This document shows, in pieces, positions 34,141 to 43,614 of a stretch of DNA of 64,000 nt. Position 1 is the first letter of the stretch. Each line of letters starts with the position of its first letter. A model generated the notes under the pieces. The model saw only the letters and a list, made by a program, of their open reading frames with translations. It did not search any database and was not told where the DNA came from. Source of the stretch: CAZUQP01 sp964622455 (lineage in GTDB: Bacteria; Pseudomonadota; Gammaproteobacteria; DSM-16500). The position numbers were made by a program, and so were the translations under genes. Location: assembly GCA_964622455.1 (NCBI GenBank), contig CAZUQP010000030.1:1-64000 (forward strand), given 5' to 3'.

Positions 34141-36051
34141 GTGAATTTAACTGAAATTTTTGGCCAAAATGGTTTATTGAGTCAGGCTATCTTTGAATTT
34201 ACTCCTCGTGAATCTCAACAAAAAATGGCGGAAGCTATCGAAAAAGCCATCGAATTTCATTCAGAACTCATTGTCGAAGCAGGGACTGGCACGGGAAAAA
34301 CATTTGGGTATCTCATTCCTATTTTTCTTTCACAAAAGAAAACCATTATTTCAACAGGCACAAAAAACCTGCAAGATCAGTTGTTTTTTACTGATATACC
34401 CGTCATTAAAAAAATTTTTTCTTTTCCATTAAAAGTCGTATTACTGAAAGGGCGGGCAAATTATCTTTGTAAACAAAGAGTAGAACGGAATAAACAAGAA
34501 GGGCTTTTTGTTTCAAGACACTTAGTTTCCGAACTTTACACCATTGATGCATGGGCAAAAACAACTGAAACAGGTGATATTTCTGAATTATCCACTGTCG
34601 CAGAAGATTCTGCTATTTGGCCTTCAGTCACGAGTACGTCTGATAATTGCCTTGGACAAGAATGTCCTTTTTATCAAGGGTGCTTTATCGTAAAGGCGCG
34701 TACTGAAGCTTTAACAGCTGATATTGTAGTAGTCAATCATCATTTATTTTTTGCCGATCGCGCATTGCAGGAAGAAGGTTTTGGAGAATTACTGCCGGGT
34801 GCCGAGGTGGTAGTATTCGATGAAGCGCATCAATTACCTGATATTGCTTCTCAATTTTTTAGCACCCAATTAACCAGTCGTCAACTGATGGAGTTAACAC
34901 ACGATACTTTAGCGGAAAGTGCGGAATCAGCAAATGATATGCGTGAATTACCCGAAAAAGCGCATCAGTTACAAACTATTTTACACGACATGCGTCTTAT
35001 GATGGGCCCTGAATTGCGCCGCTTGCCTTGGCCAGATCCTCTTCCTCATTTATTTAAAACGCATATTCAATCAGTTAAAGATATTTTACAATCTTTGGAA
35101 GAAATATTAAAAATAGCTGCTGTACGCAGTAAAGGATTAGAAAATTGTTGGCGGCGTTCTCTCGAATTAATGACACGCTTTCATCTTTTAACGGGAAACG
35201 CGCCGCCTAATATAATTCATTGGTATGAAACTTATCCTCAAAGTTTTACTTTGCAATTTACTCCGATGATAGTGGCGGATAGTTTCAGGGCTTATTTAGA
35301 AGAAAAAAAACGGACGTGGATTTTTACCTCAGCAACGCTTGCTGTCAAAAATAGTTTTCAATTATTTATAGACAGTCTTGGATTGCAGAAGGCTTTGCAA
35401 TTACAATTAAGCAGTCCTTTCAATTATCAACAACAAGCTATTTTATACGTTCCGCGTCATTTACCTGATCCCCGTAAAGCAGATTATATGGATCATTGGC
35501 TCGAAGCAGTGATTCCAGTACTCGAATTAACTGAAGGCAGAACATTTTTATTATTTACCAGTTACCGTGCGATGGAATATGCGCACGAGTTATTAAAAGA
35601 TCGCGTATCTTTTCCTTTACTATTGCAGGGCACTTTGCCTAAGAAAGAATTGATTGCCCAATTTAAAGCCCTTAAAAATGCTGTGTTGCTGGGCACTAAT
35701 AGTTTTTGGTACGGCGTTGATGTGCGCGGCGATGCTTTATCTTGTGTTATTATTGACAAATTACCCTTTGCAGCGCCTGATGACCCTATCCTAAAGGCGC
35801 GTATTAATTTATTACGTAAACAAGGAAGCGATCCTTTTTATAGTTACCAGCTGCCCAATGCAGTATTAATTTTAAAACAAGGTGCGGGACGTTTAATTCG
35901 CGATATTAAAGACCGTGGTATCCTGATGATTTGCGATCCAAGGCTTGTTGGGTCACACTATGGAGAAGCATTTTTGCAGAGTTTGCCTCCGATGCGCCGC
36001 ACCCGAGAGATGACTAAAGTCAATGAGTTTTGGACACAGCCTTCCTTATGA
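34141..36051 (+). CDS. yoaA: YoaA/DinG-family Fe-S DNA helicase
   Basis: A 636-residue XPD-like superfamily 2 helicase. Walker A is VEAGTGTGKTFGYL, the iron-sulfur cysteines sit around NCLGQECPFYQGCF, and the DEAH box is VFDEAHQLPDIASQFF. C-terminal motifs include FTSATLAVK, TNSFWYGVDVRGDALS and LKQGAGRLIRD (motif VI). E. coli YoaA works with the Pol III chi subunit in repair of stalled forks. The frame opens at a TTG at 34099, but GTG at 34141 after GGAAGGG matches the family start. The TGA overlaps the tsaB ATG, a pair also seen in E. coli. Confidence 0.93.
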   Translation: MNLTEIFGQNGLLSQAIFEFTPRESQQKMAEAIEKAIEFHSELIVEAGTGTGKTFGYLIPIFLSQKKTIISTGTKNLQDQLFFTDIPVIKKIFSFPLKVVLLKGRANYLCKQRVERNKQEGLFVSRHLVSELYTIDAWAKTTETGDISELSTVAEDSAIWPSVTSTSDNCLGQECPFYQGCFIVKARTEALTADIVVVNHHLFFADRALQEEGFGELLPGAEVVVFDEAHQLPDIASQFFSTQLTSRQLMELTHDTLAESAESANDMRELPEKAHQLQTILHDMRLMMGPELRRLPWPDPLPHLFKTHIQSVKDILQSLEEILKIAAVRSKGLENCWRRSLELMTRFHLLTGNAPPNIIHWYETYPQSFTLQFTPMIVADSFRAYLEEKKRTWIFTSATLAVKNSFQLFIDSLGLQKALQLQLSSPFNYQQQAILYVPRHLPDPRKADYMDHWLEAVIPVLELTEGRTFLLFTSYRAMEYAHELLKDRVSFPLLLQGTLPKKELIAQFKALKNAVLLGTNSFWYGVDVRGDALSCVIIDKLPFAAPDDPILKARINLLRKQGSDPFYSYQLPNAVLILKQGAGRLIRDIKDRGILMICDPRLVGSHYGEAFLQSLPPMRRTREMTKVNEFWTQPSL

Positions 36052-36725
36052 AAATACTTGCCATTGATACATCCTCCATTGCCTGTTCGCTGGGTTTATT
36101 ACTTTTTGAAAAAAAAATCATTAAGCACGTCATATCTCCTATGCAGCAGGCGAGGCTTATTTTGCCTATGCTAAAAGAGTTATTACAGTCAGAAAATGTA
36201 TCATTAAATCAGTTAGATGCGATTTCTTTTGGATGTGGTCCTGGAAGTTTTACCGGCATTCGGATTGCAACAAGTGTTGCCCAAGGGCTCGCATTTGCGT
36301 CTGAAAAACCCCTTATTCCCATTTCATCACTGGCAATAGCGGCTCAAACTGCTTATGAGAAGCAAGGGTTTAAAAAAATGATTGTGGCATATGACGCCCG
36401 CATTCATGAAGTGTATTGGGCCTCTTATGAAGTGAAAACGAATGGTCTGGTTAGTTTAGTTGGCAAGGAAGCGCTTGATCACCCTGAAGCAATCACGGTG
36501 CCTGATAAGACCCTTTGGTACGGGGTAGGGAATGCATGGAACATTTATCCTGATAAAATTCTTTATACACCAGCCGCCATCGACTCACACTGCCTTCCTA
36601 GTGCCTCAGCCATGCTGACCCTTGCAAAAGCAAAATTTCTTAGCCAGGAATGGGTCTCACCCTTAAAAGCAATGCCTGTTTATTTGCGGGATAATGTAGC
36701 GCAGAAAAAAAGTGGGGGTTGCTGA
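36048..36725 (+). CDS. tsaB: tRNA threonylcarbamoyladenosine biosynthesis protein TsaB
   Basis: Scaffold subunit of the TsaBDE complex that makes t6A37 in ANN-decoding tRNAs. The 225-residue ASKHA-fold protein has KILAIDTSSIACSLGL at the start and the diagnostic ISFGCGPGSFTGIRIATSVAQGLAF. Homology begins at ATG 36048, which overlaps the yoaA stop (ATGA). The degraded second half is normal for TsaB, which lacks catalysis of its own. Confidence 0.94.
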   Translation: MKILAIDTSSIACSLGLLLFEKKIIKHVISPMQQARLILPMLKELLQSENVSLNQLDAISFGCGPGSFTGIRIATSVAQGLAFASEKPLIPISSLAIAAQTAYEKQGFKKMIVAYDARIHEVYWASYEVKTNGLVSLVGKEALDHPEAITVPDKTLWYGVGNAWNIYPDKILYTPAAIDSHCLPSASAMLTLAKAKFLSQEWVSPLKAMPVYLRDNVAQKKSGGC

Positions 36726-36741
36726 ATATTTTTAAAACCTG

Positions 36742-36770
36742 TTTAAAATACACTCCATAAGCGCTAAAAT
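36742..36770 (+). promoter_or_regulatory. Candidate promoter of the NAD-GDH gene
   Basis: TTTAAA (36742-36747) and TAAAAT (36765-36770) are spaced by 17 bases in the short gap between tsaB and the dehydrogenase gene. Both boxes are imperfect. Confidence 0.4.
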
Positions 36771-36799
36771 CAGGCCATGTTCTAACAATAAGGTTTTAT

Positions 36800-39700
36800 A
36801 TGGCTGGCCAACAAGATATAGGTCGACAAGAAATTATTAATCAGTTACGGCATCGCATAAAAAATACTGTTCCTAAAAAACAAATCCCGCTTCTTGAGAT
36901 ATTTGCTGAGCGCTACTATGCTAATTCTTCATTAGAAGACTTGAGAGAACGCTCCATTGAGGATTTGTTAGGCGCTCTTATATCGCATTGGAATTTTATC
37001 TATCAACGTAAACCGGGCGAATCCAAAGTTATTGTTTTTAATCCCACATTAGAAAAAGAAGGGTGGCAATCGACTCATACTATTGTCCAAGTATCGCATG
37101 ATGATGTTCCTTTTTTAGTTGATTCTATTCGTTCAGAAGTCAATCGCAGCGGCTTTCAGATTCACTACACCATTCATTTTGGCGGATTAAAAGTTAGGCG
37201 GGACGAAGAGAATCGTATCATTGAGATCTTACCGATTGGTATTACATCACCTGATGCGCTGTCAGAAGCACCCATTTATGTAGAAATTGACCGTCAACTT
37301 GACACGGAAGTCATGGAAACATTGCGCGCTAACATTGAGCGTATTTTAGCAGATGTGCGACTTTCTGTTTTAGATTGGCGTAAAATGCTGAATCGCGCTG
37401 AAGAAGCATTGCTTGAGTTAGAGCAGAATCCACCGCCGCTGGATCCAGCTGAAATTGCCGAATCAAAAGATTTTTTACGCTGGTTGATTAATAATCATTT
37501 TACTTTTTTAGGTTGCCGAGATTATAAATTAATTGGTAATGAAAGCGGTCGTGCTTTACAAATTGTACCGGGCAGCGGCTTGGGTGTGCTGCGCGATGAC
37601 AATACCAGCACTGTTTCACGTAATTACGCGGATTTACCGCCGCAAGCACGTAAACTTGCGCTTTCCAAAACAATTTTAATTATTGCTAAAACCAATACGC
37701 TTTCTACGGTGCATCGTGCTGCCTACACCGATTATATTGGTGTCAAACGTTTTAATGAAAAAGGTGAATTAATAGGCGAGCGGCGGTTTGTTGGTTTATA
37801 TACATCAACCGCTTATCACTCAAGCCCGCGTTACATTCCTTTTTTACGTCATAAAGTGGCTAAAGTGATTCAAGAATTTCATTATCCTCCCGACAGCCAT
37901 AATGGCAAAGAAGTCGTTCATATTCTTGAAACATTACCACGAGACGATTTGTTTCAAGCGACGCATGAAGAATTAGTGGAGCTAACGCAAGGTATTTTAC
38001 ATTTACAAGAACGCAAACGTATCCGACTTTTTGTTCGTAAAGATGCTTATGGCAGATATTTTTCCTGTTTAGTCTACGTGCCGCGTGAAGTTTCAAATAC
38101 AGAATTATCTTTAGCGATGCAAGATATATTGATGCAAGCGTTTCATGGAATTGAATCTTCTTTTACGACTTATTTTTCAGATTCAGTATTAGCAAGAATT
38201 CATTTTTTAATTCGTGTTAATCCAAAAACTCCTGCGGAATACTCTGTTGCAAAAATTGAAAAAGAGCTACGAAATGCTGCGCGTTCTTGGACAGATGAAT
38301 TAAAAACACAATTAGTTAAAACGGTCGGTGAAGCGGAAGGTCTAAAATATTACGCCAAATATCGTAAGGCATTTCCAGCAAGCTACACCGAATATTATTT
38401 ACCGAGCGCTGCAATTGATGATATTAAAAAAATTGAAGCGATTTCTGAGCAGAACCCGTTAGAAATGTTATTTTATAATGCTTCCAAAACCGCCTTGCAA
38501 TTAAAGTTATTTCATAAAGAACATACGATCGCCTTATCAGACGTACTGCCGACCCTCGAAAATATGGGATTACGTATTATTGGCGAGCGGCCGCACGAAA
38601 TTATTTTTAAAGACGGCACCATCGTTTGGGTCAGTGATTTTGATATGGTGCATGTTAAGAATAAAGAAATTGATGTCAACAGTCTAAAAGAAAATTTTCA
38701 AGATGCTTTTACTCATATTTGGTTTCAGCATGCAGAAGATGATGGTTTTAATTTTTTAATTTTGGAAGCACAGTTAAATTGGCATGAAACAGCCGTGCTT
38801 CGCGCTTACACCAAATACTTGCGTCAAACTGGGTTCACCTTCAGCCAAGCTTACATAGAACAAGCTTTGATTAATAATCCAAATCTTGCAAAAAACTTAG
38901 TGGAATTATTTAAATTACGTTTTTCACCCGAATATCCTAGTGACAAACGGCCAGATACATCCAATTTGATTGTTCACATTGAGCAATCCATTGATAATGT
39001 TAGCAGCTTAGATGAAGATCGAATTATCCGCCGCATCTTAGAAGTGATTTTAGCAACCATTCGAACTAATTATTTTCAAACGACCGCAAGCGGTCAATTT
39101 AAATCTCATATTTCTTTTAAATTAAATCCAACCGCTATTTCTGATTTACCTTTACCGCGACCGATGTATGAAATTTTTGTCTATTCTCCGCGCGTTGAAG
39201 GCGTACATTTGCGGGCAGGAAAAGTTGCGCGCGGCGGGATACGCTGGTCTGATCGCCGCGAAGATTTTCGCACAGAAGTATTAGGTTTGATGAAAGCGCA
39301 GCAAGTGAAAAATTCCGTGATTGTACCTGTCGGTGCAAAAGGCGGATTTTTTCCTAAACAGTTACCACTCGATGGTGATCGCGATGCCATCATGAAAGAA
39401 GGCATCGCGTGCTATTCGACATTTATTCGCGGGCTGCTTGATATTACCGACAATATTAAAAATGGCGCCGTCGTCCCGCCTTTAGATGTAGTGCGTTATG
39501 ATGAAGATGATCCTTATCTGGTAGTTGCTGCAGATAAGGGAACTGCAACTTTTTCAGATATCGCCAATCATATTTCAAAAGAATATGATTTTTGGCTGCA
39601 CGATGCATTTGCATCAGGAGGATCCGCAGGGTATGACCATAAAAAAATGGGAATTACGGCACGCGGCGCCTGGGAATCAGTCAAACGTCATTTTCGTGAA

Positions 39701-41635
39701 TTAGGAATCGATCCTGAAACCAATGATTTTACGGTAATTGGGATTGGCGATATGAGCGGCGATGTTTTTGGTAATGGCATGCTGTTATCGAATCATATTA
39801 AGCTATTAGCCGCATACAATGATAAGCATATTTTTATTGATCCTAATCCAGATGCGCAATTAAGCTTTACAGAGCGCGAGCGGTTATTTCAATTACCGCG
39901 CTCTATGTGGCTTGATTACAATCCTACTTTAATTTCTCCTGGCGGCGGTGTTTTTAATCGTTCTGCCAAAATCATTAAAATTACTCCTGAAATGAAAGCA
40001 GCATTTGCTATTACTGCAGATCATTTGGTTCCAAATGATTTAATCAGTGCAATCCTGAAAGCACCCGTTGATCTTATTTGGAATGGTGGAATTGGAACTT
40101 TTGTCAAGGCTAGCACTGAAACACATGCTGAAGTGGGAGATCGAACCAATGATAGTATTCGTGTTAATGCTAATGAATTGACTGCGCGAGTTATAGGGGA
40201 GGGCGGTAATCTTGGGTTAACTCAATTAGCACGCATCGAATACTCCTTGAATGGTGGTGTGCTCTATACCGATTTTATTGATAATTCTGCAGGTGTTGAT
40301 TGTTCAGACCATGAAGTCAACATGAAAATTTTGTTGAATAAATTAGTGACCGATGGATCAATGTCGCTTTCAGACCGCAATAAATTGCTTGAAAAAATGA
40401 CGATAGAAGTCGCTGAGCTTGTATTATTGGATAATTACAAACAAACACAAATTTTAAGTTTAGAAGCATCTGTTGCCCTACAAACAATGGATTTGTTTAA
40501 ACGTTACATGAATGAACTTGAGAAAAAAGGACGTTTAAATCGGGCCCTTGAGTTTTTGCCTGAAGAAAAAGCATTACTTGAACGAAAAGCGAATGGTCAA
40601 GGGTTAACGCGGCCTGAAATTGCTATTTTAATTTCTTATTGTCAAATGTTTTTGAAACAAGATATTTTAGCGTCTGATATTCCAGAAGACCCTTATTTTA
40701 TTCGCTATCTGCTGATGGCATTTCCAAAATCATTACAAAAAAAATATTTAGGACAAATGACAGAGCATAGTTTACGTCGTGAAATTATTGCAACACAACT
40801 TGCAAAACATATTACTGATCATATGGGCGTTAATTTTGTTGAGCGTTTACAGCGTGAAACGGGCGCATCGGTCGCTTTTATTATGCGCGCTTATGTCATT
40901 GCAGAAAAAATTTATGGCATGGAAGAAGTGTGGCATGAAATAGAAGCACTTGATCTTAAGGTTAATACCGCTGTTCAACAAAAAATGATGTTACAAATTT
41001 ATTATTTGATTCGCCGGGCAACGCGTTGGTTTTTACGTAATTTGAAACCGAATCTCACTATTGAAGAGACTATTCAATATTTTTCACCGCCCATTGCTGA
41101 ATTGGTTAAGCAGCTTCCTGAATTATTAACGGATGCAGATCGTGAACAGTATGAGCTTGAAATGAAATCTTTATTAGATCAGGGAGTGCCGGAGTTATTG
41201 GCCAAACGTGTCGGGAGCTGTAATATTTTATTTACTTCACTTGATATCGTTGAAGCGGCATTAAAACACCATTTAAATATCACTGAGGTTGCGGAGACTT
41301 ATTATAATTTAGGCGATTATTTAGAGTTAAATTGGCTGCGTGATCAAATGAATACCTATCCCATCGATAATCAGTGGGATGAATTGGCACGTTCGGGTTT
41401 TCGTGATGATCTTGATCGTGCTCAACGAAAATTAAGCGTGAGCGTACTCTTATTAAAACAGAAAAAATTAAAACAGCTTCCCATTAAAGATCGTATTACT
41501 GTTTGGCTGGATGAATATGAGTTACTCATTATGCGGTGGAGAAATTTACTCACTGACATTAAATCCAGTAACAATGTGGGATTCGTCACTTATTCAGTTG
41601 TGTTGCGAGAGTTATTTGATTTTGCGCATGCCTAA
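36800..41635 (+). CDS. gdhB: NAD-specific glutamate dehydrogenase (large, L180 class)
   Basis: A 1611-residue enzyme that oxidatively deaminates glutamate to 2-oxoglutarate, usually catabolic. The long N-terminal ACT-like regulatory region starts QEIINQLRHRIKNTVPKKQ and includes FLVDSIRSEVNRSG. The catalytic core includes KVARGGIRWSDRREDFRTEV, VPVGAKGGFFPKQ (catalytic Lys), VVAADKGTATFSD, SGGSAGYDHKKMGITARGAW and IGIGDMSGDVFGNGML (NAD-binding). Length matches the class (about 1600). With arginase and sucABCD it supports feeding amino acids into the TCA cycle. The symbol is provisional. Confidence 0.95.
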   Translation: MAGQQDIGRQEIINQLRHRIKNTVPKKQIPLLEIFAERYYANSSLEDLRERSIEDLLGALISHWNFIYQRKPGESKVIVFNPTLEKEGWQSTHTIVQVSHDDVPFLVDSIRSEVNRSGFQIHYTIHFGGLKVRRDEENRIIEILPIGITSPDALSEAPIYVEIDRQLDTEVMETLRANIERILADVRLSVLDWRKMLNRAEEALLELEQNPPPLDPAEIAESKDFLRWLINNHFTFLGCRDYKLIGNESGRALQIVPGSGLGVLRDDNTSTVSRNYADLPPQARKLALSKTILIIAKTNTLSTVHRAAYTDYIGVKRFNEKGELIGERRFVGLYTSTAYHSSPRYIPFLRHKVAKVIQEFHYPPDSHNGKEVVHILETLPRDDLFQATHEELVELTQGILHLQERKRIRLFVRKDAYGRYFSCLVYVPREVSNTELSLAMQDILMQAFHGIESSFTTYFSDSVLARIHFLIRVNPKTPAEYSVAKIEKELRNAARSWTDELKTQLVKTVGEAEGLKYYAKYRKAFPASYTEYYLPSAAIDDIKKIEAISEQNPLEMLFYNASKTALQLKLFHKEHTIALSDVLPTLENMGLRIIGERPHEIIFKDGTIVWVSDFDMVHVKNKEIDVNSLKENFQDAFTHIWFQHAEDDGFNFLILEAQLNWHETAVLRAYTKYLRQTGFTFSQAYIEQALINNPNLAKNLVELFKLRFSPEYPSDKRPDTSNLIVHIEQSIDNVSSLDEDRIIRRILEVILATIRTNYFQTTASGQFKSHISFKLNPTAISDLPLPRPMYEIFVYSPRVEGVHLRAGKVARGGIRWSDRREDFRTEVLGLMKAQQVKNSVIVPVGAKGGFFPKQLPLDGDRDAIMKEGIACYSTFIRGLLDITDNIKNGAVVPPLDVVRYDEDDPYLVVAADKGTATFSDIANHISKEYDFWLHDAFASGGSAGYDHKKMGITARGAWESVKRHFRELGIDPETNDFTVIGIGDMSGDVFGNGMLLSNHIKLLAAYNDKHIFIDPNPDAQLSFTERERLFQLPRSMWLDYNPTLISPGGGVFNRSAKIIKITPEMKAAFAITADHLVPNDLISAILKAPVDLIWNGGIGTFVKASTETHAEVGDRTNDSIRVNANELTARVIGEGGNLGLTQLARIEYSLNGGVLYTDFIDNSAGVDCSDHEVNMKILLNKLVTDGSMSLSDRNKLLEKMTIEVAELVLLDNYKQTQILSLEASVALQTMDLFKRYMNELEKKGRLNRALEFLPEEKALLERKANGQGLTRPEIAILISYCQMFLKQDILASDIPEDPYFIRYLLMAFPKSLQKKYLGQMTEHSLRREIIATQLAKHITDHMGVNFVERLQRETGASVAFIMRAYVIAEKIYGMEEVWHEIEALDLKVNTAVQQKMMLQIYYLIRRATRWFLRNLKPNLTIEETIQYFSPPIAELVKQLPELLTDADREQYELEMKSLLDQGVPELLAKRVGSCNILFTSLDIVEAALKHHLNITEVAETYYNLGDYLELNWLRDQMNTYPIDNQWDELARSGFRDDLDRAQRKLSVSVLLLKQKKLKQLPIKDRITVWLDEYELLIMRWRNLLTDIKSSNNVGFVTYSVVLRELFDFAHA

Positions 41636-41659
41636 AAATCCATAGCAAAAGGATGCTAT

Positions 41660-42559
41660 ATGACAACAACAGAAAAAATTTCAGCGGATTTTCCCTACGC
41701 GTCTCATTTTGTAGATGTCTATGGCGCTAAAATGCATTATGTTCAGCAAGGGGTAGGCGACCCTATTTTATTATTACACGGTGTACCTACTTCTTCTTAC
41801 GTATGGCGTAATGTGATTCCTCATTTAGCAACATTAGGACGCTGCATTGCTCTCGATTTAATTGGATTTGGTAAGTCAGATAAACCTTCTATTGAATATA
41901 CGGTTTTTGAGCATATCAAATATATCGAAAAATTCATTGAAACTTTAAAATTAAAAAAACTGACGTTGGTATTGCATGGCTGGGGTTCCATTATTGGTTT
42001 TGATTATGCAATGCGACATGAGAAAAATTGTAAAGGATTAGTATTTTACGAAGCTTATTTGCGTTCGCTTGATCATGAAGATCTGTCTTTGCCTTACCAA
42101 GAACAGCTTTTATCTTGGCAAGGAGACGAAAACATGCAAGATCTTATTATGAATAGTACATTTTTTATAGATAAAACATTATCGCAAGGAATGATCCGGA
42201 ACTTAAGTGATAAAGAAATGGCACATTATCGCGCTCCATTCCAATCAAAAGGAACGGGCAAACCTTTAACGCAATATTTGCAAGATTTAAATGCGCAAGG
42301 TAAAAATTCTGTCGATAAATTAATTCGCGATTATTCCATTCAACTCACAAAATCTTCTTTGCCCAAGTTAATGTTATATTCAGTGCCCGGATTTATTACG
42401 ACGATTGCGACAGTCATGTGGGCAAAGGAAAATATACCTCATTTAGAAATTGTCGATATTGGCGAAGCATTGCATTATGCGCAAGAGAGTAATCCCACAT
42501 TAATGGGGGAGGCGATTAGTATATGGTTGCAAGGGGTCGAGCAAAATAATGAAGAATAA
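41660..42559 (+). CDS. Haloalkane-dehalogenase-like alpha/beta hydrolase lacking the nucleophile
   Basis: A 299-residue protein aligning along its length with DhaA-type haloalkane dehalogenases: LLLHGVPTSSYVWRNVIPHL, LDLIGFGKSDKP, GLVFYEAYLRS, and GEALHYAQESNPTLMGEAI. Catalytic acid (Glu131) and base (His272) are in place. The nucleophile elbow, however, is LHGWGS, so Gly107 (codon GGC, 41978-41980) stands where the family has Asp. The halide-stabilising Asn of HGNPTSS is Val42. It should not dehalogenate by the known mechanism. It is probably a pseudoenzyme or altered hydrolase. It lies between NAD-GDH and asd in the same direction. Confidence 0.87.
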   Translation: MTTTEKISADFPYASHFVDVYGAKMHYVQQGVGDPILLLHGVPTSSYVWRNVIPHLATLGRCIALDLIGFGKSDKPSIEYTVFEHIKYIEKFIETLKLKKLTLVLHGWGSIIGFDYAMRHEKNCKGLVFYEAYLRSLDHEDLSLPYQEQLLSWQGDENMQDLIMNSTFFIDKTLSQGMIRNLSDKEMAHYRAPFQSKGTGKPLTQYLQDLNAQGKNSVDKLIRDYSIQLTKSSLPKLMLYSVPGFITTIATVMWAKENIPHLEIVDIGEALHYAQESNPTLMGEAISIWLQGVEQNNEE

Positions 42560-42573
42560 ACAGGTAAATAATA

Positions 42574-43593
42574 ATGAAAAAATCATATAATGTAGCCATT
42601 GTAGGCGCCACAGGAATTGTAGGGTCAATGACCTTGTCGATTTTAGAAGAACGTAAATTTCCCGTGAAAAATATTTTTTTATTGGCCAGTAAACGTTCGG
42701 TAGGAGAGATATTAGAATTTAAAAAAAAATCTTATCTGGTAGAAGATTTAGCAGATTTTAATTTTAAAAAAACAGACCTTTGTTTTTTTTGTACGGACAA
42801 TGATATTTCTTCTGAATATGCACCAAAAGCAGCAAAGCTTGGAAATATTGTGATCGATAAAAGTTCTTATTTTCGTTATGACAAAGACGTTCCTTTAGTC
42901 GTTCCTGAGGTCAATGAAAAAGCACTGCGCCGTTTTCGTAAAAAAAATATTATTGCCAACCCAAATTGCAATACGATTCCTATTGCCATAGCCATAAAAC
43001 CTATTGATGATGCGGTTGGTATTACGCGGATGAATGTTGCTACTTATCAATCCGTTTCCGGCAGCGGAAAAGACGCCATCACTGAATTGGCTGATCAAAC
43101 AGCGCTTTTACTAAACGGCCTTCCTATTAAACCTAAAGTATATCCCCAGCAAATTGCGTTTAATGTATTGCCACATTGCGATGAATTACAAGAAAACGGT
43201 TACACGCGTGAAGAAATGAAAATTATCTGGGAAATTCAAAAAATTTTAGATAATAAAAAAATTGCGGTCAACCCAACGACTGTCAGAGTGCCGGTATTTT
43301 ATGGGCACTCTGCTGCCGTTCATCTTGAAACCAAGGAAAAAATTACTTTATCAGATGCATTAGATTTATTAGCAAAATTTCCAGGAATCAAATTAATGAC
43401 AAATCGGCATCAATTTCCATCACCCGTATGTGATGCAACCGGCAAAGATGAGGTGTTAGTTGGCCGCGTTAGAGAAGATCTTTCCCATAAAAAGGGTCTC
43501 AATTTATGGGTGGTTACAGATAATTTGCGAAAAGGTGCTGCTTTAAATGCGATACAGATTGCCGAAAGTTTAATAGAAAATAATGAGTTATAA
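42574..43593 (+). CDS. asd: Aspartate-semialdehyde dehydrogenase
   Basis: A 339-residue NADP-dependent enzyme making aspartate semialdehyde for lysine/diaminopimelate, threonine and methionine. It has the Rossmann loop VGATGIVGSMTLSIL, the active-site IIANPNCNTIPI (nucleophilic Cys; usually NCST), QSVSGSGKDAI, VPVFYGHSAAV with the catalytic His, and DNLRKGAALNA at the end. Being next to truA recalls the E. coli usg-truA-accD order, but the active-site residues indicate a true Asd. truA follows in the same frame 18 bases after the stop. Confidence 0.93.
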   Translation: MKKSYNVAIVGATGIVGSMTLSILEERKFPVKNIFLLASKRSVGEILEFKKKSYLVEDLADFNFKKTDLCFFCTDNDISSEYAPKAAKLGNIVIDKSSYFRYDKDVPLVVPEVNEKALRRFRKKNIIANPNCNTIPIAIAIKPIDDAVGITRMNVATYQSVSGSGKDAITELADQTALLLNGLPIKPKVYPQQIAFNVLPHCDELQENGYTREEMKIIWEIQKILDNKKIAVNPTTVRVPVFYGHSAAVHLETKEKITLSDALDLLAKFPGIKLMTNRHQFPSPVCDATGKDEVLVGRVREDLSHKKGLNLWVVTDNLRKGAALNAIQIAESLIENNEL

Positions 43594-43598
43594 ACCTC

Positions 43599-43614
43599 AG
43601 GAGGCAAAACGATT
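43599..43614 (+). promoter_or_regulatory. Shine-Dalgarno that fixes an ATT start for truA
   Basis: A full AGGAGG at 43599-43604 stands 7 bases before ATT at 43612. In this frame no ATG, GTG or TTG occurs between the asd stop (43591) and GTG at 43777, which lies beyond the catalytic Asp. The ribosome site therefore points to ATT as initiator. Confidence 0.7.

Noticed and set aside
42574..43593. Usg (inactive Asd-like) protein suggested by adjacency to truA
   Set aside because: The active-site Cys (NPNCNT), the GHSAAV block and the substrate loop are intact, favouring a functional Asd.
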